Assembly: GCA_003263775.1 (NCBI GenBank)
Contig: JYJJ01000057.1
Coordinates: forward strand, 372,001-436,000
Direction: 5' to 3'
Length of the DNA stretch: 64,000 nucleotides
From: Vibrio maritimus
GTDB lineage: Bacteria; Pseudomonadota; Gammaproteobacteria; Enterobacterales; Vibrionaceae
Below, one piece after another: positions 44,750 through 54,036 of the stretch (position 1 is the first letter of the stretch; each line of letters opens with the position of its first letter). The notes beneath the pieces were generated by a model. That model saw nothing but the letters and a program-made list of their open reading frames with translations, had not been told where the DNA came from and did no database searches. Both the position numbers and the translations under genes were made by a program.

Positions 44750-47440
44750 CTAATCAATTTCACTTCCATGGCGCTCACGCCACTCTTGCCACATGCGCGC
44801 TTTAAACTCTAAAAAGCCCATATCGCTGTTCGGCGTAAACTGCTCGATGGTGCGATTTTCTGGGTTGAGGTAATCGAAATATTCGTAATGCTGAGTATTA
44901 TCACGGCTGTACTGGTAGCATTGAATAGTAATGCAAGCATTGCCATCGCTCGCGTTGTTTCTAAGTTGGTGAATTTGATTTAGACCCGGTGATAGCCAAG
45001 TGACCTCGCCTTGTTTAAACACTTGAGTGGCAAATGGCGTCGGATCGTCGTGAAATTTAGACAGCATTGCGAATAATTTCACTGTTATTTCACCAGACAG
45101 CACCCTTATGATGGCATTAGCATCACCGTGGTTGTGGATGGGAGAGTAATGTCCGTTTGGCCATATTTCCATAACGTAAGGAATACCCGGTGATTCACCT
45201 TGATTCACCCCCATAGTGATCCGCAAGTAGCTTTCTCTTGGGTCTTCCCCAAACTCGTTTTCCTTAGCCTTGAGCGTTTGATAACACCAGCCGTTTATGT
45301 CGTTGATGCTCTCGTTGATAGCCTGCTCAAACTGCGGGAAGGCTTGAGTATTGAGGGTAAATTGTTTACCTGAGATGTTGGCGTAGAGCTGCTGACAGGC
45401 GGGGGTTAGGTTCTCTGCAACGGTTTTGTGGTGAAAGGCGATGTCATCCATGCTGATGTCGTCTGTTTTGGCGACAAACAGTGGCGGGTCGATCGTTACA
45501 GGATCAATGAGAACCTTATCGGTAAGGCGGTTATCAGAGGCGAGAATATCGATGTTTTTTATTTCTTTTAGCCAGCTTTCAGCTTCGCTATCAATATCAT
45601 TGGCACGAAGATATTGCTCATCTTGTTTTAGCCCGTATTCCAACAAGACGGTATTACCGCGTATCTCACCTTTACCATAGCGAACGACGGCGTTGTTACC
45701 ATCGATACTAAGCCAATATTGACATTGTGGATCGCGATCGATGCCATGATGATTCGCAGCCAGTATTACCCAATCTCCAGAACCATCCAATCCTTGTATC
45801 GTTGTCGAAATACTGGTTACCGAGAGCTTCATTGCCCGCTTTCCTTCACCAAAGCAGAACTCTAAGAAGTTGAGTTCGCAATCAGTACTTGCCGCCACAG
45901 CGACAACGCCTTGCCCTTTGACAACGAGTTCCTTTTCTAGCTTTTTGGTGTGGCTAAAATCGGTACTACTGGCTAAGGAAGGGTTAGTCGTTTTAGTCTT
46001 ATCATTCATTGTCATTTCCTTTTGAATTTGTGTCGTCATAAGCTCGCGTAGCAGGATCCAACTAAAATCAGCGCCAGCTCTTTGTGCACCTTGGTGGCAG
46101 TTCATACAGCTATCGTATTGGTGATAGGTCTCCATAGTAATGTTGGCTAATTGGCACTCGGGAAATGGCATGCCGCCTGCTTGAACTGGTGTTCCGTCTT
46201 CACATCCGAAATCCCCATCGGTGGGTGTTTTGGCGGAAATAGAGGGTAATTGAGGCCATTGCGACCCAATAAGTTGATAGTGCTCCCAAACGGTACCCTT
46301 TAGTAGGCTGCGATATCGAGTATTCATATCTGTGGTCGAATATCCAAGTTTTTTAGGATCTTCACGCAGCGGCGTATCTGGGATCTGGCTGAGTCGAACC
46401 ACATTAATGGGGGTCGTATCATCAAAGTCACTAGGCTTAGGAACACGACTTGAACCAGGGTGTTGCGCGGGATTGGCTCTCAACACCGTAGGTTCACGCT
46501 GATATAAGGTAGGGTCGTAGTAGGATGGCGTCATCTCTGTGGGTGTCGATGGGTCTTCGCCAAGGTTATCGACTTGCTCAAAGGTCGCCCAAACCCATTG
46601 CGGAAAGTCGGGCGTTTTCTGGGCGATATGAAAACCAACAAGTCCAACCTTGGTCGTTGTACAATCACAGCGCATCATCGCGTTTTTATCGTCATCACAG
46701 GTACCTGGTACGGATACGACAGCGTTTTCAAGCGTAAAGAAGCGAGAATGGAACTTCGGGTTTACTTTGCTGAGATCGCGCCATGCGGCTTTGACCTCTA
46801 TAACACCTTCTTTATCTTTTCCGTTTCCTGATGGCATGATGATGCCCTCGTTGGGCCACTTGTTACGATTGTAATAACCTTTTTCTCGAATAAAGTCGTA
46901 CTCAACTTTGTTTACTCTTACTTCATAGCGGGTAAATAGACCGGTTTGGTCGACCAATGGTCCTCCAAACGCTTGGTCTAACTCGTCTGCGACCGTACTA
47001 AACTTAGAGCCGCTAACTAACACTGGCTGTCCTTCGTAGTCTCCACTTTTACAAATAGCAGTGCCATTGCTGGCCGTCCACGCTACGGGTTCGTCACCAT
47101 TTTGCGGAAACAGGTCAAACGCCGATTTCCACCCTAGCCATACAGGGAGCTTCCCATCAGAATACTGAGCAAAAACGGCCTTATTGTTAGGCTCAAATGG
47201 TTCACCATGGGAGTTGGCTTTAGATGGCCACATTAACGCAATAAAGTTTTGCCAGTTGAAGTAGTCAAAGAATGGCCTCTTGACGACACCAGAAGCGGCA
47301 AAAGGTTGCGAGGGTACTTCGGCAAGCAAGTGTCCCGAGAGTTTGGGCTCAAGGTGGTGGTATAGCTCGTCTTGACTCTCTGCAACCGCTTGACTCCCAA
47401 ACAATGCAAATAGAGTCAATGTCATAAGTTTCGTTTTCAT
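44750..47440 (-). CDS. Periplasmic single-haem protein read through into a thiol-dioxygenase-like cupin
   Basis: One open frame of 896 residues: a signal peptide (MKTKLMTLTLFALFGSQAVA), a soluble domain with one CMNCH haem motif (near residue 455), an uncharacterised domain (about 490-680) and a C-terminal cupin of the cysteine dioxygenase type. The cupin has the metal motif G-x5-HxH (GHYSPIHNHGD) and a third His in LNQIHQLRN; glycine follows HxH, as in bacterial thiol dioxygenases. I think this is two genes. A missing G at about 46052 would let the first end as SWILATRAYDDTNSKGNDNE with its stop at 46002-46004, overlapping an ATG at 46009. The overlap of the upstream gene's stop with this ATG (one base) indicates an operon. 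Confidence 0.72.
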   Translation of the reverse strand: MKTKLMTLTLFALFGSQAVAESQDELYHHLEPKLSGHLLAEVPSQPFAASGVVKRPFFDYFNWQNFIALMWPSKANSHGEPFEPNNKAVFAQYSDGKLPVWLGWKSAFDLFPQNGDEPVAWTASNGTAICKSGDYEGQPVLVSGSKFSTVADELDQAFGGPLVDQTGLFTRYEVRVNKVEYDFIREKGYYNRNKWPNEGIIMPSGNGKDKEGVIEVKAAWRDLSKVNPKFHSRFFTLENAVVSVPGTCDDDKNAMMRCDCTTTKVGLVGFHIAQKTPDFPQWVWATFEQVDNLGEDPSTPTEMTPSYYDPTLYQREPTVLRANPAQHPGSSRVPKPSDFDDTTPINVVRLSQIPDTPLREDPKKLGYSTTDMNTRYRSLLKGTVWEHYQLIGSQWPQLPSISAKTPTDGDFGCEDGTPVQAGGMPFPECQLANITMETYHQYDSCMNCHQGAQRAGADFSWILLRELMTTQIQKEMTMNDKTKTTNPSLASSTDFSHTKKLEKELVVKGQGVVAVAASTDCELNFLEFCFGEGKRAMKLSVTSISTTIQGLDGSGDWVILAANHHGIDRDPQCQYWLSIDGNNAVVRYGKGEIRGNTVLLEYGLKQDEQYLRANDIDSEAESWLKEIKNIDILASDNRLTDKVLIDPVTIDPPLFVAKTDDISMDDIAFHHKTVAENLTPACQQLYANISGKQFTLNTQAFPQFEQAINESINDINGWCYQTLKAKENEFGEDPRESYLRITMGVNQGESPGIPYVMEIWPNGHYSPIHNHGDANAIIRVLSGEITVKLFAMLSKFHDDPTPFATQVFKQGEVTWLSPGLNQIHQLRNNASDGNACITIQCYQYSRDNTQHYEYFDYLNPENRTIEQFTPNSDMGFLEFKARMWQEWRERHGSEID
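46007..46025 (-). promoter_or_regulatory. Likely internal ribosome-binding site and start of the cupin gene
   Basis: On the minus strand, AAAAGGAA precedes two close ATG codons (46015 and 46009) inside the 896-residue frame. Starting at 46009 gives a 419-residue cupin with no signal peptide. The TGA of the corrected upstream frame (46002-46004) would overlap it, a common operon arrangement. Confidence 0.5.
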
Positions 47441-48791
47441 TACTTGTCCTCACACTCTCTTGGCATGTTCGCAGCGAACATAGCATGCTGTTGAACGGCG
47501 ATTTGCATTTGCAAAGACGTATCTAGATTAAGTAGGTTTGGATAGTTTCCACCGCTATAAGCCTGCGGGAATTGTGTCGTTTGGAAGTAGTTAACGTTCT
47601 CTTGGCTGTATTGGTTACATAGACCGTCAAAACCAAAGATAGGGGGAATAGTGACACCCATTTGAGGGTTCGCATCATCTACATTGGCATATGCGCCAGC
47701 ATGACATGACAAGCAAGAGCTGAGTTTGTTATCTACGGGACCTGCTAAGCGGTCTTCGCAACCAAAGTGCTCAAACTTCTCAATGCTTTTGTTGAGCACG
47801 CTTTGACGCGCAGTAATGGATTCAGATTTTGGTACTGCGGGGAATGTCCAAGGGTCCATGCCCCACTGAAGGCCAACGGTTGAAGATTATCCCATACCGT
47901 GGCACCACCCTTGTTGATGTAGGCGTATGTGCCGTAAACCCATCGAGTGGGTGAGCGACTATCGACAACCGCGACATCAACCTGAACAAGGTGGACATCT
48001 TGAATTGTGCGGCTGCACTTATCAAAATTATCGCTTGTTTCCTTATGACGGTTGGACTGCCATTTAGGAGAACCCTTTAGGTAATCCACATCGGTAGGCG
48101 TAACACTAGAAAACAGGAATTTGACGACCACAGTGCCTTCCTTGAAAGGCATACCTTTAGTCGAGGTGATTCCGTTAACTGTTTCTAAGACCGGCTGGCC
48201 ATCTTTATCAAAACTTTGGCCAATTGTGTACGCACCGATATCGTTGTACATACCCACAGCCCACGTTTCAAAGCCTCTTCCTTCGCCATCACTTGGGCCA
48301 CCCACACCATAAAAGTCGCTTAAGTGAGCGGTACGTTCATTAGTGAGGCCATGAACAAATTCACGTCCGGTTTCTTGTGCATAAGCCATCCACGGTATGT
48401 GGAACCATCGCGTTTGACCGTTTACGTCGACGATCAGTCCCTGTTCATTGTTAAGATCGCGGGATTGGCCCTGTTTGATGTAGTCGAGAATGCTAGTTAT
48501 ATATTCCTTGTATTTAGGTTCTTTAGACCAATTTGGAATACCAGCGTCGCTAAAGTCGACTTCCTTCGACTCTGGGAAAAGGTCGATGTTTAGCCAAGGG
48601 CATGTGGTTTTTGGGCAGGCTTCTGGTATTTCAGTGGGATACTGATCGCTAAGCTTGAAAGTAGGACCCTGCCAATTTGCGGGTGGTTTGTTTACAGCAT
48701 TATTCCATGCAGGGGAATCTGCAAAAGCTATGAAAGATGTGGTCGTTAGCCACAATGTGAGTAATACACGACTATTGTTTATCCGTATCAT
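47440..48791 (-). CDS. Periplasmic single-haem cytochrome-like protein (one frameshift)
   Basis: About 450 residues after repair, with a signal peptide (LTLWLTTTSFIAFA), a large soluble domain rich in aromatic residues and a single CLSCH haem motif near residue 365. The family is not recognised. It shares layout with the downstream protein: large N-terminal domain, then one haem site. One G is missing opposite 47873-47874, splitting LGLQWGMDPWTFPAV; adding it joins both parts, and the span plus one base is divisible by three. It lies 33 bases after the nucleoside hydrolase gene and overlaps the next gene by one base, so all are in one operon. Confidence 0.7.
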
Positions 48792-48824
48792 AATGCTTCC
48801 TAGTATTCTGACGTTTAAGTAAAT

Positions 48825-49841
48825 TTATCTTGTGACGGCGTCACTATTTATTATGTTTAGATAATTGCGATAGGTAGCGTCAGCGTCTGCTGAAAGGGCA
48901 ATGTTTACTGACGAGCCATTGTTGTGATCGACCAAAATTTGTCCCGAAGTATCGTTTTCTTCATTTAAGGTTTGCTCGACTCGAATTCGAAAAGATTGAG
49001 TTTGAATCAATTGAGGATTAGTGATGACTGAAGCGGCGAGGGGGTCCCAAAAGTCGAGGTACTCACCAATGCCTTTTTTAATGGATGAGCTATTGAGTAC
49101 CTGAGTGAGAAAGCGCGCACTGTTGTTTTCTATTTGACTCAGTTCATCGACAAAAGCTTGAGTAATTGGAACTTGCTGGGTTGCATTGAGTGCGACGAGC
49201 GTAAGATTCAAACCACTTTCAATGATTGTCTGAGCGCCTAAGGGGTCAATAAAAATATTCCATTCAGCCACTTTGTTGGAATAGCAAGGCGGCTCTGACA
49301 AGGTTGGTTGAATGTTCCCTTCAGCACCAGGCTCGACGAACTCACTCGTTAGGTTGCCTCCCATCATTATGATCTGAGGGATTTTGTCTTGTAACGCTTT
49401 GGACAATCTAGGCTTGTCTTTTGCGTATTCAAGAAACCGCCCCCATGTGGTTCCACCACCGATACATAGTAGCGTAACGGGTTCTGAGGTACTTAAGATG
49501 TATTCTTCTAAAAACGGAATCGCATCTATGTAATCACGATGCAGGTTTTGATGTGGAAACGGAGTGTCGTAGTGGTTATCGGCAGCCTGTCGCTCTTCTC
49601 CCGGAAAGGTATTGCTGTAGCGCATGGGGGCATTAAACCCTTTTACGATTGGTATATGTAAGTTTTCCGCTTTTCCTGTCAGAGTGAGCATGTTGCTTAC
49701 GTTGTGTAATCCTTGGCTGAGGTGTACATCACCTGTACCGGTGACGGAAATTCCAACCACATTGACTTCTGGGTGCAGCAGTAGATATAGCATTGCCATG
49801 TAGTCATCAAAGTCGACGTCGGTGTCGATTAGAACATTCAC
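48825..49841 (-). CDS. Inosine/uridine-preferring nucleoside hydrolase-like protein
   Basis: A 338-residue member of the IunH family, which cleaves the N-glycosidic bond of ribonucleosides. The calcium-binding signature is near the start (VLIDTDVDFDDYMAMLYLL, against the usual DTDxGxDD, so one glycine is replaced by aspartate). Further landmarks are LCIGGGTTWGRFL and IIMMGGNL. GTG at 49841 is preferred (GGAG six bases upstream) over an upstream frame. It is the first gene of an operon with two periplasmic haem proteins and a cupin, unlike normal nucleoside-salvage settings. It has no signal peptide, so it acts in the cytoplasm. Confidence 0.8.
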   Translation of the reverse strand: MNVLIDTDVDFDDYMAMLYLLLHPEVNVVGISVTGTGDVHLSQGLHNVSNMLTLTGKAENLHIPIVKGFNAPMRYSNTFPGEERQAADNHYDTPFPHQNLHRDYIDAIPFLEEYILSTSEPVTLLCIGGGTTWGRFLEYAKDKPRLSKALQDKIPQIIMMGGNLTSEFVEPGAEGNIQPTLSEPPCYSNKVAEWNIFIDPLGAQTIIESGLNLTLVALNATQQVPITQAFVDELSQIENNSARFLTQVLNSSSIKKGIGEYLDFWDPLAASVITNPQLIQTQSFRIRVEQTLNEENDTSGQILVDHNNGSSVNIALSADADATYRNYLNIINSDAVTR

Positions 49842-49942
49842 AGTGAGCTCCTTATGTGTGCTTGTGCACATAGAGGCTAGGACAAGATTTGTTAATGTCT
49901 CGTTAAAATTCTAAACTTGATAAAAAGCAACGGGATGGGAAT

Positions 49943-50134
49943 ATGGAAGCGATCAGAGAATGGCGGGTGAACTGCCCTTATTGCGGGGAGGCGTTTGAGA
50001 CCTCTATTGATTGCACTTTGGATAATCAGGAGTACATTGAAGACTGCTTTGTCTGCTGTCGTCCTATTTTGTTTGAAGTTACCCTAGAAAGTGAAGATGT
50101 GTTTGTTACTGTCCGACACGAGAATGAGGTTTAG
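49943..50134 (+). CDS. CPXCG-motif cysteine-rich small protein
   Basis: A 63-residue protein with paired cysteines in CPYCGEAF (about residues 11-18) and CFVCCRPI (about 35-42), a zinc-ribbon-like arrangement, and an acidic C-terminal half. It matches the small family of CPXCG-motif cysteine-rich proteins common in marine gamma-proteobacteria. Role unknown. It is divergent from the nucleoside hydrolase gene and starts with ATG at 49943. Confidence 0.85.
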   Translation: MEAIREWRVNCPYCGEAFETSIDCTLDNQEYIEDCFVCCRPILFEVTLESEDVFVTVRHENEV

Positions 50135-50199
50135 ATTGAAATTCAACTAATTACGCGTTAAAACATCGGATTGTTATATGGATGTAACTCGGAGTTGGT

Positions 50200-50805
50200 T
50201 TGGATATTGGGGTCTTTTTTACCGGTTTTTCGTTAGGTTTGTCGCTAATTCTGGCGATTGGGGCGCAAAATGCATTTGTTCTCAAGCAAGGGTTAAAACG
50301 CCACTATGTTTTTGTCGTTTGCACGGTCTGCGCGGTTTCTGACGCGTTACTTATTACTGCTGGCGTTAGTGGCTTCGGAGCGGTGATTGAAGCGTATCCT
50401 TCGGTCGAAATGGTTGCTCGTTATGCAGGCGCGGCATTTCTTTTTATCTACAGCTTTCAGAGTTTTCGCTCTGCAATTTCAAGCAACCATCAGCTAGATC
50501 CTGAAGGGGATTGCAACGCCAGTCTGATGAAAACAGTGCTGATTTGTTTAGCATTAACATGGCTCAACCCTCATGTTTACCTAGACACGGTCGTTCTTCT
50601 AGGTTCTATCTCAACGCAATATGCCCCTCAGCAATTCTCGTTTGGCCTTGGTGCGGTAACGGCTTCATTCGTGTTTTTCTTTTCGCTTGGCTATGGTGCC
50701 AGACTACTCACCCCGATTTTCCATAAGCCTATTTCATGGAAGATTTTGGAGGGGCTAGTGGGCTTTATCATGCTGGCGATTGCATTGTCTTTGATTTCAG
50801 GTTAG
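50200..50805 (+). CDS. LysE/ArgO-family amino-acid exporter
   Basis: A 201-residue membrane protein with five or six helices of the LysE/ArgO group, which exports arginine or lysine. It has the family start FFTGFSLGLSLILAIGAQNA with the conserved GAQNAFVLKQGL and the mid-protein ALTWLNPHVYLDTVVLLG. The start is TTG at 50200 behind CGGAG. It begins a tight run of four genes (exporter, SDR, GFA, GNAT-HAD) with gaps of 12 bases or less or overlaps. Confidence 0.87.
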   Translation: MDIGVFFTGFSLGLSLILAIGAQNAFVLKQGLKRHYVFVVCTVCAVSDALLITAGVSGFGAVIEAYPSVEMVARYAGAAFLFIYSFQSFRSAISSNHQLDPEGDCNASLMKTVLICLALTWLNPHVYLDTVVLLGSISTQYAPQQFSFGLGAVTASFVFFFSLGYGARLLTPIFHKPISWKILEGLVGFIMLAIALSLISG

Positions 50806-50811
50806 GTGGAA

Positions 50812-51540
50812 ATGAGTAAATTAATTGTGGTTACCGGTGGAAGCAGAGGCATTGGCGCTGCTACATCCAAACTGTTAGCGGCTAAGGGCTATAGAGTGGT
50901 CGTTAATTTCTTATCAAACGCCAAGCGAGCAGAGCAGGTGGTTAGTGATATACGACGAGATGGTGGAGAAGCGTGGAGTTATCAGGTGAATATTGCCAGT
51001 GAGGATTCAGTTGTTTCCATGTTTGACTCCATCTATGCAGAGCATGGCGAGATATATGGGTTAGTGAATAATGCAGGGATCTTAAGTACGCAGTGCACTC
51101 TTGAGCAGATTACCGCGGAGCGTATTACTCAAATCTTAGCGACTAATGTCACTGGAACACTACTATGCGCCCGTGAAGCAATTAAATACATGAATGGGGG
51201 AAGCATAGTGAATGTTTCTTCTCGAGCATCGGTTACCGGGTCACCATTTGAGTACTTGGATTATGCGGCCAGTAAAGGAGCGGTGGACACTCTGACTAGA
51301 GGGTTAGCGTCAGAGTTAGCCGGTAGAAAGATTCGTGTAAACGGGGTTCGTCCGGGACTGATCAAGACAGAAATGCATGCCGATGGCGGAGAGCCAGAAA
51401 GAGTCAAACGACTGGAGTCGCTGATCCCACTTGGCCGAGGAGGCGAGGCGGAAGAAGTTGCCAATGCAATAGCATGGCTGATATCAGAACAGTCTTCTTT
51501 TGTGACGGGCACATTCGTGGACGTGTCTGGCGGAAAGTAA
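50812..51540 (+). CDS. SDR-family oxidoreductase
   Basis: A 242-residue short-chain dehydrogenase/reductase. The NAD(P)-binding TGGSRGIG motif is at about residues 8-15, NNAG at about 88-91, and the catalytic YAASK lies near 153-157 with a serine 13-14 residues before it. The start at 50812 follows AGGTGGA, just after the exporter stop. It resembles FabG-like glucose/ribitol dehydrogenases; substrate unknown. Confidence 0.9.
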   Translation: MSKLIVVTGGSRGIGAATSKLLAAKGYRVVVNFLSNAKRAEQVVSDIRRDGGEAWSYQVNIASEDSVVSMFDSIYAEHGEIYGLVNNAGILSTQCTLEQITAERITQILATNVTGTLLCAREAIKYMNGGSIVNVSSRASVTGSPFEYLDYAASKGAVDTLTRGLASELAGRKIRVNGVRPGLIKTEMHADGGEPERVKRLESLIPLGRGGEAEEVANAIAWLISEQSSFVTGTFVDVSGGK

Positions 51541-51552
51541 GGAAACAAAAAT

Positions 51553-51930
51553 ATGAAACGACACGTGCTCAGCTGTCATTGTGGAAATGTGCAGCTTGCT
51601 TTTTACTCTTGGCCTGAGTCGGTCACCTGCTGTAATTGTTCGATTTGTCGGCGCTATGCGGCGCTCTGGGGCTATTTTCAACCCAAAGATGTGACGGTTG
51701 AAATAACGAAAGAGACAGTACCTTATCGCTGGGGGGATGGCTGTATCGATTTCCATCACTGCGCTGTGTGTGGTTGCGTGACTCACTATGAGTCTGCTGA
51801 TAGCTCATCGACTCCGAGAACGGCTATCAATTTTAGAATGGCGGATGGCCTTAACTCTTCCCAGGTTAAATATTTCGATGGTGCTGAGTCATGGTGTTTT
51901 CTTGATGAAAGTGAGGTGCGTAAGGTATGA
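51553..51930 (+). CDS. GFA-family (DUF636) zinc-binding protein
   Basis: A 125-residue member of the glutathione-dependent formaldehyde-activating (GFA) family. The cysteine sets CHCGNV, CCNCSIC and HCAVCGCVTH are the zinc ligands, and the fold is the beta-rich Mss4-like type. Most members are not proven formaldehyde enzymes. The stop overlaps the next ATG by four bases. Confidence 0.87.
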   Translation: MKRHVLSCHCGNVQLAFYSWPESVTCCNCSICRRYAALWGYFQPKDVTVEITKETVPYRWGDGCIDFHHCAVCGCVTHYESADSSSTPRTAINFRMADGLNSSQVKYFDGAESWCFLDESEVRKV

Positions 51931-52982
51931 ATCAAGAAAGGTTGAGTTTTCAAGATATCACGCTGCGAGTCGCCAGTGAGCAAGACTTTGAGCCGCTCTA
52001 TCAACTTATGACAGAGGATGAAGCCTGGACGGAGTTCAATGGCCCTTATTTTGGTTATCAGCGTCCAACGCGCGAGCAGTTTCGAGAGGGAAACTTTTCC
52101 AAACTTATGTTGGGTAATGAAGCGCTTGTTATTGAATATCATCAAAGAGTCGTCGGGACGGTAAGTTGTTACTGGGAAGATCAAAAGACCCGTTGGCTTG
52201 AGGTTGGAGTGCTGGTTTATGACTCGCGACTTTGGGGTTGTGGCATTGGCATGAAAGCGCTGATCCCTTGGGTGAGTTATCTGTTCAATACTCTAGACAT
52301 AGAGCGAGTAGGGCTAACCACCTGGAGCGGTAATCCCCGAATGATGAAGTGTGCGCTAAAACTTGGCATGACTCAGGAAGCGCGCCTGCGCAAAGTTCGT
52401 TACTATCAAGGGCACTATTACGACAGCGTTAAGTTCGGCGTGCTGCGAGAGGAGTGGCGTGAACTAGAAAAGCTTTGGCGACAGCGTGATCATATTTATT
52501 TGTTTGACTGGGGCGATACATTAATGGTCGATGACCCTACCCAAAGCGGTAAGATGTGCGATTGGCCAAAAGTTCAGCAAGTCGAGGGGGCGAGATCGCT
52601 ATTAAGTGGGCTGGCAAAGTATTGTCCTATTTATATCGCAACCAATGCCAAAGATTCTGCAGAACAAGACGTAAAAAGAGCCTTTGAAAGAGCAGAGCTT
52701 GCCGAATACCTATCCGGGTATTTTTGTTTCAGCAATCTTGGTGTTGGAAAAGATGATCAGGACTTTTACCCACGCATTGCCGCTAAGCTCAACACGGATA
52801 CCAGTCAACTTGTGATGACTGGAGATCAACTTGAACGAGATATACTCCCAGCAAGGCGTGCAGGGCTAAGAACGAACTGGTTTAATCCGAGTGCAACCCC
52901 AAATAAAGAAAACGGCTTTGCTCGACTAGAGGATATTCTCTATCGGGAGCAAAGCCGCATGTCGCTGGTTGATCTTGACTAG
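51927..52982 (+). CDS. GNAT acetyltransferase fused to HAD-like hydrolase
   Basis: A 351-residue two-domain protein. Residues 1-178 are a RimJ/RimL-like acetyltransferase (SRLWGCGIGMKALIPWV is the acetyl-CoA loop; TTWSGNPRMMKCALKLG the late motif). Residues 188-345 form a HAD-superfamily phosphatase-like domain. Motif I is LFDWGDTLMVD, where the usual second aspartate of DxDxT is glycine, motif II is ATNA, and the late acidic motif is MTGDQLERDI. No in-frame ATG or GTG exists between the domains, so a true fusion is likely. It overlaps the GFA gene by four bases. Function unknown. Confidence 0.83.
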   Translation: MNQERLSFQDITLRVASEQDFEPLYQLMTEDEAWTEFNGPYFGYQRPTREQFREGNFSKLMLGNEALVIEYHQRVVGTVSCYWEDQKTRWLEVGVLVYDSRLWGCGIGMKALIPWVSYLFNTLDIERVGLTTWSGNPRMMKCALKLGMTQEARLRKVRYYQGHYYDSVKFGVLREEWRELEKLWRQRDHIYLFDWGDTLMVDDPTQSGKMCDWPKVQQVEGARSLLSGLAKYCPIYIATNAKDSAEQDVKRAFERAELAEYLSGYFCFSNLGVGKDDQDFYPRIAAKLNTDTSQLVMTGDQLERDILPARRAGLRTNWFNPSATPNKENGFARLEDILYREQSRMSLVDLD

Positions 52983-52992
52983 AAGACGGCCA

Positions 52993-53857
52993 TCACGATG
53001 ATTGGATGGTGGTGATAAGCTTCTCTGCTTGATCCAAATACTCACCACCAAACAAATTGCAGTGATTGAGCACATGATACAAGTTGTAGATGTGCTTGCG
53101 GTACTCGTACATAGCTCAATCGCCAATATGCTCTCGTATCCGTCGTAAAACTCTTGTCTAAACCCGCCGAAAAGCTCTGTCATTGCTAAGTCGCATTCTC
53201 TATCTCCCAATAGCTCGCGGGGTCATAGCATATTGGCCCAAATGCGGTATTGGCCGCATTACCATACCAAAGGTCGCCATGTAGTAACGACGGCTTAGGG
53301 TTGTGCCCGGAAAGCTGGTCATTTACCAGTTCAACGAAGTCATCTATGTCCGTGAAGCTGATTTGTTTTTCTTTGAGGAGTTGCAGTTGCCAGCCTATTC
53401 GCTGCTCAGAGAAGAAGCGGGACCACTTTTTATGCCACTGATTAGGTTGTAGCGTGGTGCCAATGTAGTTATCTTGATCGAACCCAAACTCTTTTTGCTC
53501 GCCCCACTTGTGCAGTTTGGCAAGCTCTTCGCCAAGCTGATAACTGGCGGGAGCGGTATCTAAGGGTTTAACGGGGATGTAATTGAGAATGATAAAGGCA
53601 CACTCTTTGGTTTTACCAATGTGAACCAGTTCAGGCACGTGAACGGTGCTGGTTTCTCTTAGGGCAGTGAGATTGTCGGCTTCGATTTCAAATTTCGCGA
53701 TAAAGTCTTTGTCATTGATTTTGACGAAGTACCGCTGATCACCATCACTGATCATGTAACACTGATTAATGTCTCCGCCGCTCATTTTAATGCGCTCAGA
53801 GATATTGAACTCAAACATTAGAGTTTCTGAAAGCTGATCTGAAATTGCTTGCCACAT
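52993..53857 (-). CDS. Fructosamine-kinase-family protein, YniA-like (two frameshifts)
   Basis: About 288 residues after repair, matching E. coli YniA (286). It has a protein-kinase-like fold with the catalytic LLHGDLWYGNAA loop and CYDPASYWGDRECDLAM (metal-binding Asp region). The start at 53857 follows GGGAGG. One G is missing opposite 53206-53208 and one C opposite about 53114; repairs give SYWGDRECDLAM and AIEPMYEYRKHIYNLYHVLN and a stop at 52993-52995. Family members phosphorylate fructosamines or ribulosamines on proteins for deglycation. It converges on the GNAT-HAD gene. Confidence 0.87.
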
Positions 53858-54036
53858 AAACGCCTCCCACCTGCCAACACTATGGCTAGTGTAGAACAAT
53901 ATTGCTTACATAACATACTGTCAGCGCACAGAATCATTGACGTGACACCCGAATTTTCCCTTGTGTTCTTACAAACGTGACCTAGGTTTGCTATGGTGAA
54001 GATCTTGTCATTATTGTCATTGCTAGGAGAGCAGTC

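Noticed and set aside
32591..52982. The many small GNAT, ASCH, ABM, Dabb and GFA genes looked like a superintegron cassette array.
   Set aside because: Genes are on both strands, many overlap in operons, and no repeated attC-like element or integrase was seen between them.
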